Positions 1-14,159 of a DNA stretch of 64,000 bases are shown here, in pieces. Origin of the DNA: Temnothorax longispinosus (taxonomy: Eukaryota; Arthropoda; Insecta; Hymenoptera; Formicidae). The notes beneath the pieces are model-generated. The model was not told where the DNA came from. It was given only the letters and a program-made list of their open reading frames with translations, and searched no databases. Each line of letters starts with the position of its first letter. Position 1 is the first letter of the stretch. Position numbers and translations under genes: made by a program. The stretch is from positions 12,400,001 through 12,464,000 of the forward strand of contig NC_092360.1 in NCBI RefSeq assembly GCF_030848805.1, read 5' to 3'.

Positions 1-689
1 TTTCGGCCTCATACAGAAAGTGCAATATTTATATTTTGCAAAACCAAAAAGAACTTAATTTCTGCAAAGATTGCTTTATTTTCTATTTCGATACACGAAT
101 CTAAGAAAATTGATCTTTTCTCTAAATTAAAAAATGTTATTTATTTGTTTTACGCTAAACCAAAGCAATGCATCTCGGGATCAATCTAATTCCGGTTTGA
201 GATACGCTTAAAGCCAGATTGCACAGTCTGGATTATCCAAAGTCTGGATTACCCCCAAGTTAACGATTTGTTGTCTCCCTTTAATCTGTATTTGTTCGCT
301 CAACGTATTATAAATAGAGAAACAGAATATGATAAGAACAGATTACTTTACTGACGTTTCTGAACAAATCTCCAAGGGAAGATATACGTGATTTTTTTTT
401 CATATTACATTCGCCAACGTTGTATTATATAAACATAATATCTATATATTTATTTGCCATTCTAAAACTGTTGGATCCATAACAGTTTTCCATGCATAAT
501 GCTTTTTTTATCATTTCTACTTGAAATAAAAATTCAGTTTGATAAGGGTTACTCCATATTCTCTGTCTCAATTTTCTCTACAAAAGGGTAGGCAGTAGAG
601 TATGGCTTTGAAGTAAATTAAGAATAAAGAAAGAAGAATGTTGGCGCATGTAATCACGGTTCTCGTGATTTATTGACGATTTCAATATA
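1..689. other. Upstream flank without a gene
   Basis: AT-rich DNA upstream of the signal-peptide exon. Two TATA-like words are visible (near 307-320 and 425-435), but both lie hundreds of bases from the coding start and neither can be tied to a transcription start. Nothing else is recognised here. Confidence 0.5.
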
Positions 690-952
690 TTAATGGTTGT
701 GTGTTCGAAGGTTTGACGAGGGAAAATCAGCTGGCGAATAAGAAGAATTTGTGGAGGGAAAGTTCGACGATGAGAATTTGAGTCGCGGAAAGTGCTTCCA
801 AGAGTGCCTGGGTCCTGGTTCGCGATTCTCGTCGAGGGGGCAGAAGACGACGGGTGTTGTAAAAAGGAAGCGAAGAGCGGGGCAAGTGTGTCGCTGACAC
901 GAGTTGACGCGACGCGACGTGACGTGACGTGACGTGACGTCGGGGCGTCGAG
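690..952 (+). promoter_or_regulatory. Probable 5' leader / proximal promoter with a 3-codon uORF
   Basis: The base composition changes from AT-rich to purine- and CpG-rich just before the first coding exon, as expected for a 5' leader or promoter-proximal region. A minimal upstream ORF, ATG-AGA-ATT-TGA, lies at 770-781. An in-frame TGA at 935-937 separates this region from the coding ATG at 953, so the protein cannot extend upstream within this exon. The transcription start was not located; the leader assignment is inferred from position and composition. Confidence 0.45.
906..940. repeat. GACGY pentamer tandem repeat (CRE half-site array)
   Basis: Seven consecutive 5-bp units: two GACGC followed by five GACGT. 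The junctions create four overlapping TGACGT words, the half-site bound by CREB/ATF-type bZIP factors. It ends 12 bp before the ATG of the signal-peptide exon, so it is in the leader or the core promoter. The repeat is seen directly; a regulatory role is inference. Confidence 0.75.
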
Positions 953-1061
953 ATGCTTCGAGATGAGATGGCCATCCCCCTTGGATCTCTCGCGTCACTT
1001 CTCACGCTTCTACTCTACGCTTGCAGCAGCTGCCATGCCAGGATAACCAATCAGGAAATCG
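953..1061 (+). CDS. First coding exon of a secreted or membrane protein (signal peptide); rest of gene not found
   Basis: The ATG at 953 opens 36 codons plus one base before a strong splice donor (G|GTGAGTG, GT at 1062-1063), so the exon ends in phase 1. A second in-frame ATG at 968 could be the true start. The encoded N-terminus is a classic signal peptide: a short polar head, a hydrophobic core rich in Leu around residues 10-22 (PLGSLASLLTLLLYA), then small residues and a likely cleavage after Cys-His-Ala near residue 29, followed by Arg-Ile-Thr-Asn-Gln. An in-frame stop lies upstream at 935-937. No domain is present in this exon, so the family cannot be named; secreted, GPI-linked and single-pass receptors all fit. 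No convincing second exon was seen, implying a very long first intron. The CRE-like repeat just upstream may regulate it. Confidence 0.72.
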
Positions 1062-3060
1062 GTGAGTGCCAGTTTAAATAATCTATAGCTAATTGAGTAT
1101 GGAACGAAGGATATTTAATGGTCGTTAAAGTTGGAAAAACATTTCTTGTCAAAAAACCGAAATATTATACATTGGACTAAGAGAAAAAACAGAATTACAA
1201 TTAAATTTCAATACAGAATATAATTGAATAGAGATTTGTATACATTCAATATACATACAAATTGTATCATGCAACGTGTATCAGCAATGATGAAATTAAA
1301 AAATGTAAATTGAACATCTCGATTGACATTTACGATATGTCTATTTCCTGGAAAGTGGAGTGTTAATTGAACAACGTAGATTTATTTTATATTAATGTAC
1401 ATTAGATAAACGAAAATACGAATAATTAATTAACAACAACAATACAAACAAATACGCTTAACGTAAAAACAAATGCACTCAATTGATATTGTGATATCAG
1501 TACTTCATACAATTGTTAAATAAAACTGAACTAGTTCCACTAAAGCAGAGTCATCGGCTGTCTACAACTGATAGACTTTATTTAGAATTTCGTCTTGATT
1601 GTTCCAACATTTCCGAGACCAATAAATATCCAATATGTTCTTTGATCGATTATTCTTGAGGAAAGCAGAAAACACGACTTTCCATTAATATCGATATGGT
1701 GCGTTAACTCGAACATATCCGCGACAGAATACAATTTTCGGTAAAAGCTTGGGGTACAGTTTGGAAAACAGACGAATATCGTGCATTCACGAAACACACT
1801 TTTTTCCAATATATATATCGGTAATATGAATACGATCGGTTGTTACATCATATCGACGCAGCCAGACACGAAATTGAATTTGTGGTATGGTTATACGCAT
1901 TTCCGAAGAGTTAAATAACAGAGAATACTGTTTCTATGTTTCATACATTTTTATTGATTAACACTTTTCGTGAGATCTATGAAGTATTACAACATTTACC
2001 AAACGTCACAGCAATCATAATAATCTTAATATAATATTAGTATGTTTGTAAAAACCTGTATAGATACACACGGTGAATCGATATATATAACTGCGTATAC
2101 GCAAGATAAAATTCCGTAAAATGTAAATCGGTATCACTGTACTATTGCGTAACTCGTGTATGTATCGAGATAGAATTTATACAAGTTTACTATATCGTAC
2201 TTTAAAGGAGTAAATATCGATCGCTGAATACGTGATCGTTTTAACACAATCGAGTGTCTCATCGCTGTGTGTCGTGTGTATTGAGCAAATCTATCAGTCT
2301 TGTTAATAGATAGTACTGGTGGAGAATTATTACTCCACTACTGGTTGTTACGCGCAGTTCGAAAACAGTATTATAGAACTTAATCTATCTATCGTTTCCG
2401 ACACTTGTATTACTACTCTCTTGATAGTATTAGACTAATTCGCAATTTAAATATCTGCGAATATATGACGAGATACATTTTAAATATTTTATAAATCATA
2501 CATTATCCACATTTTTTTATTTTTGACGATAAATAGTTAATTACATAAATCTATATATTTAATTAAGTATACCGAATAACTGCAGTCATACAAATTATGT
2601 AATTTATGTTAAGTTTTATAATTCTACATGTATAAAATTTGAAAAAAAATTTTAAATACATTTGACGTTATTTAGCCGTGCGTCCAACTATGAATAAAAT
2701 TGCTTGATTACATTCTGATTTCAACCAGGTTATTTTCTTGCTGTCGTTGTTGCAAGGATTATTATGAGAATCTTTAATAAAGATTTCCGATCAGACAGTG
2801 AAATATTTAAATGTAATTAATGTAAACTTAAAAATTTTTCCTTATTACAAATAAATAAGATTATATAATAGGTAACGCGTCCAGCAACGAAATCTTATAT
2901 CATTTTTTTCGTTAATGGGTTTCACTCTATACGACCGTCAAAATTGAAACAAAATGAAACTTAGAAATGTTAAGGGAATCCCCCGAGAGGAGATTATTAA
3001 AAAGTATCTACATACATATTTTATAATAATTTCTACTTTCTTTACATGGATGAGTAAGAA
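1062..3060 (+). other. Start of intron 1: donor, then AT-rich non-coding DNA
   Basis: GTGAGTGCC at 1062 matches the metazoan donor consensus. The following 2 kb is AT-rich with no recognisable exon, RNA gene or repeat. Intronic status follows from the donor, but the matching acceptor was not found. Confidence 0.5.
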
Positions 3061-3420
3061 GGCACGTGTCCGGGCTCTTTGCGAGTCGGACATTATTCCA
3101 ATTTTCACGGGGCAACGTCGCTTTGTGTATACGTGGACAAAGCGACGTATACTTTTGTTGGTAACGTGGCAATTGAATCACCCGGTGACAAAAGCCACCG
3201 GGTATTCCGGCCGCGTAATTTCGTCCCTCGGGCGTGAAAATGAGGGGTTTTTAACCCATTTTACACACCGCGGCTTTAACGAGATCGCCATGTCGCCGTT
3301 ATTTCGTGGACCATCAAGGCCGGGCGCCACGCTGCATGCGAAAAGAAAATGCGCGACGGGGACTGCTCTGTCCCTCTCCTCCAGTGAAATTACATCGTCA
3401 CTCCTCGAGACATAGCCCCA
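3061..3420. other. GC-richer island with two compact hairpins
   Basis: A patch that is clearly richer in GC and CpG than its surroundings. It contains a perfect 12-bp stem (ACGTCGCTTTGT at 3115-3126 with ACAAAGCGACGT at 3137-3148) and a perfect 8-bp stem (ACCCGGTG at 3180-3187 with CACCGGGT at 3196-3203). Reading frames open on both strands, as is common in such patches, and none resembles a known protein. It could be a regulatory element or an old repeat. Confidence 0.45.
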
Positions 3421-6400
3421 CATTTCTTGCTAATAAATCACTGTCGAAACTGGGATTATTATAGATTGATAGATTAGACTTATCATAGATAGATTGTATC
3501 TTTAATGTAATCGAGAAAAAAGTAATTATTTATAATTAATTTTTTCTTGATTGCTGTCTCAACTAAAAGTTGACACAAACGATGCGAATATATGCATTCT
3601 AGAGAATCAGATATCTTATAGGATTTGTAATAGTAATAATAATTCCTAAGTTTTATTTGTAAAACTTTATTACAATGATACTCCAAATTTAAACATACTC
3701 TTAACTTGAAATATATCACTGTAAAGAGACTTCACGATATTAATTTCGCAATATTGCTACTTACAATTACTGCATATTCAATATTTTATGTATTAATTTC
3801 TCAGTAATAATTTTACGAATTGATGCTGATTCTACAGTTGAATTGCTCCAAATCACCGCAAGTTAATTTCTCAGACGACCTCGCATTTAAAGCTCAACGT
3901 GATTGCAACGCCAGCAAACGACTTGGACGCAGTCAGATTCGTTTTGCGTTTAAATATTTACCATCCGATCGGGAATCTCTATCAGAGACTCGTAGTAGTA
4001 GTCCTCGCAACAACAACAAAAACAGCAACAACAAGAAAATAACCTACGCGAAATCAATGTGTAGTCAAGTAATTTTACTCGTACTTGGTTGTGCTATTAA
4101 ACGACGGCAAGTATGTTTTATTTAATGTTGAGCGCGAAACAGAAGTAATTACAACTACTCGAAGCGTAAAGTAAGAGAACGTCGTGAGGGTTTAGTCCGA
4201 CAGTTAATTAAACGATCGAGTAAGCCACTTGGCTCCAAACATTTCGATAATTGATTAAAATCGCGAAGAACAAAGTAAAATGTGACTGGCAAATGTGACT
4301 TGACTCTATTGCGAAAAGTTAATATTGAGCTTGCCCTTTTTTGGAGGATTAATGAAATGAAAAACGTAAAAAGTCTGTTTTTTTGGCAGATGATAAGAAA
4401 TATGATTTTTATACAGACGTTTATAAATCTGAAATTAGACATTTTATTAATTTTATAATATATTTATCATTAATATATTGAAAGGCATCGAAATTAGTAA
4501 ATTCTAACCTTTATGTCGCTTTATATAATTCCGATTTTTACAAGAACTCGCAAGAAAGATCACAACGTATCATGCTGTAGCTCTCGTCGCAACTCGGAAA
4601 TGATTTATTCATACGTTTCTAAAACTGCCCGAAGTCTTTTCGCATTTCATCAAAGTTTCCTCTTTTGTTACGTACGCGTATTACCTCATGTTTGGAGCAT
4701 TCTGGTTCGTAAATTACTTGACTGCCGAATACATTGGCAGCAAAGCAGTAGCTTTCATTTTTTATGGTAATCTTTTAATTATGGGACAAAAGTTTATACA
4801 CGTTTAGGTAAAGGTTGATAAAAAGGGTAGGTACTTAGTCGGTGAAATTTGAAACCCATCGCTATAAATATAGCCCTCGAAAACTGTGTGATATCAATCT
4901 AAATATTCTAAATTGAATGATTGAAATGCTGTGAAATATTGATTGCACTTAATTGTGATCTCGCGTGATAGTGCGCCTATGATTTGTGAATATTTTTAAA
5001 CTTTCCTCAAAACATTTTTATGTTTTTTAAGTTTAAAATCATTTTAATGCACATAAAATTCATCAACTACTATAATGTTAATAATCGTTTATGTATAAAA
5101 AATTTTAACAATTTTAATATCACTCTCCCGAGCTTTAAAATATTAAAACATTTCAACTTTACTTACAATATTTATTTATTTTAAAAAATTAAATATTCCA
5201 CAGATACCTATCCAATCAAAGTTTAAAAATTTGAAATTTATATTTTAATAAATTATAGGATATTCTCGGACATTTTTTCCATCGTTTTAACTGCATGATA
5301 TTAACAATTCACAACTTGAAAAAAAATATGACAAAAGAAACTTGAAAAATTGATTCTTGTGTAATCTCGATGAGAACATTGTTATTTGCCAATCTGACTT
5401 TTTGTCACGATCTCACCGCCTGAAGGTTGAATTTGTCGACATTCAGTGCTTGCACAGTTTTTCCGCATTTTCCTCGTGAAACGCGCGTCAAGATGCATTA
5501 GACGTCGCTACGTCGGATTCTTCGGGAAAGTTTTCGAGCGAGGCGTTTCCGTGGGGAATGCGAGGACGCGTCAACCAAATGAGATACGTCGTCCCCGCGT
5601 TTTTCTTTTTAAATTGAGGCAGCTGAGTTAATTTGTATACCGGCATCACGGCACTTTTAATACATATTTCATGAACCGGCAGCCCAGTGGTAGTATGAAC
5701 AGATTATTTCGAATAGGATTTAAGTAAAGGATTCCCAATGAGAGATAAATGTGTAAGTAGAAGTGGAACATAAAGAAACTCTAACATTTTTAGAAATTTA
5801 AAATACTGAGGTTTTAAAAGCGAATTTTAAAGTAAATGAACATTTTCGAAGATCTAGAATTCCAAATTCACAATACTATCTATAAATAATGTCGGCAGAT
5901 CCAAAAGGTTTAGAAATCAAAAAGCTATACTACGTAACAATCGTAATATAAAAACAGCAAATTGAATTGAATTCGAATATTTATAAAGCTTTATTTTCTT
6001 AGTATCTATAAAATAAACTTTACAAGATTTTGTTTAAATATATATGTATATATATATATTTATTTATATACATAAAAATATATACAATTTATATATCAAA
6101 CGTATAAAGGTAAGTGTAAATAATATATTTTTTAATATTGCAATAACATTTCGAATAACGAACTGAGATAATAAAGTTCTAAAATTCTGCAACGTTCCAT
6201 ATACAATTTTCGTATCTTTGCCAAATAATCATGTGTGAGGTGAATTATTCGCGCAATGTACACGAAGAATTACAGACACGAAATGAAATCTTGCCGGCAC
6301 AGCAGATTTAATTAATTCTTAGATTAGTAGGTCAACTTGCGGAAGTAAAATACATGTCGCGTTTCACGTCGGCAAAAACTCGTTGTTTGAATGCAACTTT

Positions 6401-9400
6401 GCTTGTTTGGCAAACGCGCAATTTGGCATTATATACTGCATAACATATTTTCCATTAGTGCGCGCAAATTTATTTTCGCGAAGAATACGCATTTCGAGAT
6501 AAATTATTGTCATATTAAAGTTTTAAATATACACAAAGTATATCGTAAGAGTATTCGTTGATTACTAATTGAAATATTTTAATGAATGTTACGTTTATAT
6601 AAAAATGCGAAAAGAGCATAATAAGAAAAAAGAAACTGTAAAAACTAATTCCTCTTCTAATCTTCTTATAAGCTCAAATATATTACAGGATAAGCGAAAA
6701 CATATATAAGAGATACGTTTTATACTATGCTCATTTGCAGATTTAGTGAGTAAAACGCTATTTCGAAATTATCAAAATTTGTGGAATAAAAGTTTTACAA
6801 CGTTAAAACCGCTTCATGTATAATTACAAGATACTTTCAATATTATTTCAATGGAATTAAGTTTCCGCGCGTAAACAAACGTTAGCCGCATCGAATTGAT
6901 ACTTTTATCCCAAAAAAAATTTGTGAAGCATTTTTACTTTACATGGTTTGATGATATTTGATCAGAAGAAATCAAATATTCCAAATTGAAGCGTTTAAAA
7001 AAAAAGTGTATTTTTCTCCTATTTTGAGCTGACATATATGAAGTCCATAAAAATCAGAGAGGAACAGTCGAGATTGTTTTCCACTGAAACAGGAGAAAAC
7101 TGGGTCGTTTGAATAACAAGATATTTGATGCGTGCGTCAAAGATAGCGATTATACGCGGCTATCAATCATTTGCAAACCACTTGATTTGCACAACGTAAC
7201 ATAAGTATAAAATCGTGCTGGTACACGGTTCGTTGATTCGCGCCGATGAGACCGTTGAGAACGATGAAAAGTCGCGAGAAAATCGAAGTATACGGGGTGC
7301 CAACACGTCGGTAAAAAGAGCCGAGAGGAAAGTTGGGATAGAAGCATCAACTCGATGCTAACGTTTGTTTACGCGCGGAAGCTTTCGCGACAGAACGAGC
7401 TTTTTGCCGTTCGCACTAGGTGTACCTACCGAGTGTGAGCGTCGAGTGTTGTGTTAAATTTCAAAGAAAAGGGAATTAGTAGATTACTTTTTCCAGCATG
7501 TATTATTATCGCGGTTCATACGGCCAATTTTTATTTCTAGCTACATGCTACATTTCGCCGTAAATCGATCTGTACCAGACATCAGATCTGAACAATGAGA
7601 TCTATAAAATTTTTTATAGTTCCGTTTTATAATATTTTGTATCCTAAGCGAGCTACCTTTCATGTATAAATTTTTTATCGATTTAAAATTGCTTTTTTTA
7701 CGGAAATATTGGAAAAAAATTATTACGTGTCGTATATACAATTTTCTATTTCAAAGATTACACATATAGGCTGCGGTCCGATTCATGCTCACAGCGTTGT
7801 AAGCATCATTCTGCATTAGTTGTTTCATGCAAAAAAAGCGTACGACTCCACGAAGCGCTCGAGACTCGATATTTTCGTTTTAATGGCCATACCAACTTCG
7901 ACGGCCATTTCAGAATTATTTTGCATGCGTTCGGCCGCCACCCCGTGAATATCCCCGGGATCATGGTCGGATAATGGTCGGTGATATGCAACTACGTTAC
8001 ACAAAGAATTCCTGCCAGAACAAGAGTTTTTGTCCGGGAATCGACGTGTAATGGAGGAAATGCAAATTTAATGGATGACTTTCAATCGGCGCGCATAAAT
8101 CGCACAAGATCTCTCGTAAACGAAGCGCTTCATTTCCTCAGGCATTCGTAAAATTCCTGAAGATTCATAAATGGCTAGCATGGCCATACCATCTTAATTA
8201 GCAAACCTAGCGATACTAAAATATAAAATAAGAGGAAGAAACGTTTAGTTTAACATTTATCATGCGCTGCAATTAGATGATTTGCAAATTTCAGTTGCAC
8301 TACCATTTACGAGTTCAGATATTTGATTCTTCGACATACCGACTTTTACTGTTTTATTGTATATATAATTTAACAATGCATACATGCATGGCTTTAGGTA
8401 TATTTAACGCAATATATGATTCTGTCATCTTTAACTTGTTTTTCTTCTTACAATTAGTTAATTATACTTCTTCCTTTGAAGCCATAATTCTCTCACATAA
8501 ATATACTTTATTGCAACTAACTTTTTTATGGAGAATCTTTCTACATGCGATATCGACGATAAGAGATCCCAATGAGAATTTATGATCGTCCATAATCCCG
8601 AATCCCGACACTATTGTAATCGTTAATAGCAAAATCTTGTCACGTTACTTGTTATTGCTGCGCTCTGTTATCAAAATGCAACCTATAAAATTAAATGCTA
8701 CTGTCGTTGTCAAAAATTACAATAGTTCTTTTAATATTATAATGACAAATATAAGTAAAATATTATAAAATTCAAAATAGACAAATATAATATTACTTAT
8801 ATTCGATAAATTTATATGAAGTAGTGATAAAATAAAACCATGTAAATTAACAAAATAGGAATTTAAAGAATATCATGATTTGCATGTCAAAGAAATAATA
8901 TCGTGTAAAAATATTTATATTGCAAATTATATTTAATTATTTCATAAACGTAAATTTATCATACTTGGATTTCTGTATTATAACTGCAGGGTTTAAAAAT
9001 TTTAATATGTTGCTTAAATAATGCGAATGTAATTATTAGCGTTTTCTTGCAATCGGCAATTTAATTTATATATCGACAAACTGACAAAAAATTATTCCGC
9101 CCATTATTTAATCGAGAATATTACCCTTTGCCGTCGTTGCTACTATCTAGCATCTAGTTTACTTTATTTTTACAAATGGAATTATTATCCAATAACAATT
9201 GCGACAAATGAATAAAATAGCTTTAGTAATTTTGTCATTATACATATTTTTCGTCTCTTCGTCGACGATTTGACTTGAAAATTACTTCGCCTCATGACGT
9301 CGATTATTCAAAATACAAAAAACGAAAGAAAAGAAAGGAATCGCATCCAATTACTCAAACTGCACCGATTGTCGGTCGGTGAGACAACTCAAGCGAGAAC

Positions 9401-9412
9401 CTCGAGGACACA

Positions 9413-9416
<4 letters not shown>
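3421..9416. other. Gene-free AT-rich stretch
   Basis: Non-coding, AT-rich DNA with short simple repeats (for example TA-rich sequence near 6040-6085). Short frames with no codon bias or splice context occur throughout. No gene, RNA or element is recognised. Confidence 0.5.

Positions 9417-9468
<52 letters not shown>
9417..9468. repeat. (CT)n microsatellite
   Basis: Twenty-two uninterrupted CT dinucleotides at 9417-9460, extended by TTCTCTCT. A reading frame through it is an artefact of the repeat. Confidence 0.95.
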
Positions 9469-9637
9469 TGACTGTTGCCTAGCTGTAGATGACAGTTTCC
9501 TCGGGAGACCTCGCCCCAATATATCACGTCGTCCTTTAACCTCGAATAATTGTACGACTCCCGCGTTCCCTTCTACCCTTCTCGTAGTCGCTTTCGAAAT
9601 ACCTGCAGGTATCCTGAGACGTAAAATAATTCATTTG

Positions 9638-9658
9638 CGAGCGTGTGCGACACGCTCG
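9638..9658. repeat. Perfect 9-bp hairpin
   Basis: CGAGCGTGT (9638-9646) and ACACGCTCG (9650-9658) are exact reverse complements around a GCG loop. It is too short for a pre-miRNA. Function unknown. Confidence 0.6.
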
Positions 9659-12600
9659 AGTAGACGGTTCTGATACTGTTATACGCAGTCGGAAAACACA
9701 TTCGAAACGTTGCCAAAGCAAGTCTGTTTACCCGCGGAATAATCTTGGAAATTCTACTGACTTGATACCACCGACGCGGCGACGCTTACAAATTGTAGCG
9801 ATAATGGAAAATCATAATAATTACATATTTTATCTATGACGGTAATGAGCTTGGATGATACTTATATTCTTTATATACTAACATTGTGAACATTAATTGC
9901 AAATAACAATTTATATCGTTGTTTGCAAGTACGCGTGGCTCTTTTTATGCATACTTCACAGTATTATCATAAAAAATGCAATTTCTTTGCAAATAATAAA
10001 TAAATACTTTGCACTTCTCTAACATTAAATTCCACTGGCATTAACATTATGCAAAATAAGCAATTATAAGCATTGTATAAGAATTGCATAACAACCAAAC
10101 AAGCATTAGTATTTCTACAAATAGAATTACAGAGAAAAAAGAAACCTCATAACTAGCGGGAGTTACGGAGAAAAGAAATTTCATGCATATATGTACAAAT
10201 GCTGGAAAATGTTAACGTTCTTTTTAATTAAGACCTGTTTACTGTCGGACGGCTCGCAGTGAGCAACTCGAGCATCTTTTCTAAAAAAAAGTAAGTCATA
10301 CAAACGCATATTCAAAACGTAAATGCATATGGCATACTCTTATACAAACAGAATATGAAGACCAAGCGACTTTCATGTGGCATGGTTTCGCATGGTACAC
10401 GGTACACTTTGAGTTGAAGTTAATGCCAGCGGTGAAATAGAAAATTAGAAACTTTGACTGCAATTTCAGCGTTTTAAAATTTAGACAATTTAGCAGAACG
10501 GAAAGAATTGTTATCTCGTTATGTAAGAAACATTCTTTTTATACGAACAATGCTCCGTGAACATTTTGCTACTTAGAAACATTTTCGCGATCTTATAACG
10601 ATCCATGTGTTATTTTATCTGTAACAAATGCTGACACCGAATTATGTAGATACTCAAAGGCGGCCGATAATCTAGAAGTGGTGGCAAATGCCAAAGGGCG
10701 CCATTAAGCAGCGCACGAAACTTTTCGCAAGATGAAAAGGCATGTTGAATCGACGTCCGCCCTTCCGAAACTCAATTCAAAGTTGCTTTAACACGGTTTA
10801 TAGGCAAAGTCTACCAGTTACCAAAGCACTGCTATATTCTACGAATAATAAATAAAGCATTAATATTGTCGATAGTTCTTATATAATAATTCCCATTCGG
10901 ATATAACGTAATGTTCGAAATTCATTTAACACTCGAATTATGATTTAGCAAGAATCTATGGACTCTCGCAGTCAAATTAATTCTCAGAGGCATAGCTATT
11001 TCCGCAAATTATATACGTTTAATGTTAGGTACTTTGAATTATCGCCTTTGCGTTATCGAGTTTCTAAATTTGTGTGCGTAAACATGCAGATTAAATTCAT
11101 TTTATGTTATTTCTATTACAAATCCTTCGTATATTGAGTCACTTCGCTGATTAATATAAAATTGAAAACGTTGTAAATATAAATATAAACGCGTATCATC
11201 TTTATAAAAATATAACATTTCCAATACAAATAATTAAAGTATTCCCTCTAATAATAATAGATATTTTCAAAATCTCACAATTTTGGTAACGTTTCTAAGT
11301 TTAATGTATTTTATTTTATTCTGGACTATATGAGATTATGTAATAATTTTATTTTGCATATACTAATCAGTGACTTTTTTCATTTTCATACCTTTAAAAG
11401 CTGTAATTTGAAATTAGAAAATATGCCACATTCAAACCTTGGTGCCACCCTTGTTATCATCTTTATTCTTATTATAGTACTGTATAAGCTTATTTTCTCT
11501 TTAGGATTTAATAAACGTGATGACTCGTGGCCGAAGAAATACGACACAAAAAAGAGGGCGAACTTTGTTATCTGTCAACCAGTTTCTTCCAGTTCTAGCT
11601 TACGCCCCCTCTCCATTTCGGCCGTCGTCGATTTTTCGGCGTCTCCTTTTTATGTGTTTTTCCGCAACGGCGTCTCGTCAACGTCGCGAACTTCCGATGC
11701 GGCGGTGGGCGAGCCTCCATCCTTTCCTTTCTCTTCTCCGCTTCGACCCTTTTGTCACAAACTTTCGAGAGTCACCCGAAGGGAGGTGGCGTGAGCGCGA
11801 ATCAAGTGTCAAATATTTTGGAAATGTAAACAGGTGGAAAGTCCATCCGTTCCCGTTTCGGAGCACGAATCTGCCATTTTCTCCCCGTTTTTCTGCGAGT
11901 CGAAAGTTCCGCGGTCTTAATCGCGAAATGCCTTGACCCGGCAGTACGAAAAGAACGAGAGCTAAGTTGACACTCAGCAATGAGTAAAATTTCTCTTTGC
12001 ACTATCCGAGCGACAAATCCGTGCCATCTGGATTTTCACGGAAATGTCCCGAAACTCCCGAGTTTAAACATACTGACAGATTTTTCTATAATAGCGACAT
12101 TTATCACCTTGTTCTATCATATAAAAATGTTAAACGAGATAAGTGAATAGAATAAAATATAGAATAGATAATATTAGATATCAATAAATGAGATAATAGT
12201 ATAATCACAATTATGTTATAATAATAAAACTAATTTTTATTAATTTTAATGATAATCGATGTCTTCTCAAGTCAAGTTTTATATTATTTTAAAACATAAC
12301 TCAATGCTATATGTCAAAATAATATGTAAGATTTTATAAGAATAATTGCCAATTAATGTTCGTTTTATGTATGATGATCGACATTTTCGTTTGTGAATAG
12401 TATTGTAATTTTACACTCAAATTGATTGTGCAATTCGTGATACTGATCTACGCAAAGAATGTAAACAAAAGTTAAAATTATCGACCATATTGACGTAATT
12501 ATTGGGGATTCATGTTTCGCAAGCTATAAGTGAATTATGTAAATTTAAGTGAGCTACAGAGCACGCTCTCCGTCCTCTGAAAATGGCCGCGTGAAATAAG

Positions 12601-14159
12601 CGATTATTCAGGAATTATCCCGATAATTTATGACCGCGCAATGAACATACATGTCGAATGTTTGATGGACGTTCAATAGCTCCACAGAAATGGCTCTTGT
12701 TCGCTTTCTGTTCGACGTTCTGAAGATATTTGACCCTTTTGTGAAAGTAATAGCGCGATCGGGAAAATCTCTTATAGGAGTCTTGTCATTGCCACTTTAC
12801 TTTGTCGGCTTTTATTTGGCCAACAACATCAGTTAATTACACCATATAATTAAATCATATAAAAATATATTAAATATGACATCTTATACATTTTTATATT
12901 ATTATGTGCGAGATACGTTTATTTTATTTTACAATATAACACATATAATTTAATATTTTTTCATAAATATAATAATCTACATCTTTAAAGAAATTGTGTT
13001 CTTTTTTCGATCACTTTGGTTAAGCAACATCTTTGTTTAAAAAAGTCAAACGTTGAAATTTCTAAATTTCTACAATGAGAATGTAACGTTACATCTGTTT
13101 TCGTAGAATTTCATCCAATTAATAGCTCTTCAATATGCAATCCAGCCTTCTGTAAGAGCTCATCGAACCTAAAATCGCGACACTATCAAATTTGAGGCAA
13201 ATCACCGTTACTGTAACGTCAGTTACGACGCAGTAACGACGGCGTCATAACGCGCGAGGGCGGCTAAAGATAGCGGCGTTTCCGACACACCGAGCGTTTG
13301 CCTGTTGGAGCTTTCTCGCGAATTCTGCGCGTCGATAATTGAAGGTGAAGTCTAAGCGCATCACATGATCGCACCGGCAACCTATATATCCTACATACCC
13401 TATGTGGCAATTAACACCACGTCGAAGCAAACGCGTCCGTTGAACAGTTCTGCAGCCAGCTTCGAATGGATATACCACGACACGCGCATATATCCACTAC
13501 GAAATTGCGCATTTTACAGCTCGTGAAAGCGCTAATAAATTGACCACGCAATGTGCACGTCGTAAGGACTATATAATTTCGAATTGTTCTACCATTTGAT
13601 TTAACATTCCTCGTGCATTGATCTCTGACATGGTCCTTCCTATACAATGATAAAGCCGAACCGCGTTTAGTATTAAAAAAAGGCGATATAAATTAACGTG
13701 CAATTTATCAATTTATAAGTCATGTATCTCCTTTGTAATAAACATTTCAAATATATTTTTTCATAATTTATAAATCTGTTTTTGATCTTGAAATAATCAT
13801 AATTCCATTGCTGTAAAACTGGATCCTTTTAACCATATTAAGTGTTTGGCAAATTATTTTCTAAAATTATATCATTAATGTACATAAACGCATTTAGGAA
13901 TTCGTAATGCATTCGACGCGCCGTGAATAAAAATTTAATGGAAATCTGCCGTTTATCTTGAAATTCAAAATTTATCCAATAATAGCATGACCGAAAGTGC
14001 ATCCAGATTTGACTAAAGTATAAGAAAACACGGGACTATGGGGCTATTAACGCACCATTTTGCATTATACGACGTCGTGGCTGCGACGGAGGTAATTTGG
14101 TACAAGAAAATATTTATCGGCTAACAAGTTTACCTGGAATAAATCCAGAGGAAGGCCGC
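9659..14159. other. Gene-free stretch
   Basis: AT-rich non-coding DNA. A somewhat GC-richer patch at 11520-11960 opens several overlapping frames on both strands, none with recognisable protein features. No RNA genes or elements seen. Confidence 0.45.

Noticed and set aside
2954..3415. 153-codon plus-strand frame with an ATG
   Set aside because: Crosses two hairpins, has overlapping frames on minus and no recognisable protein feature.
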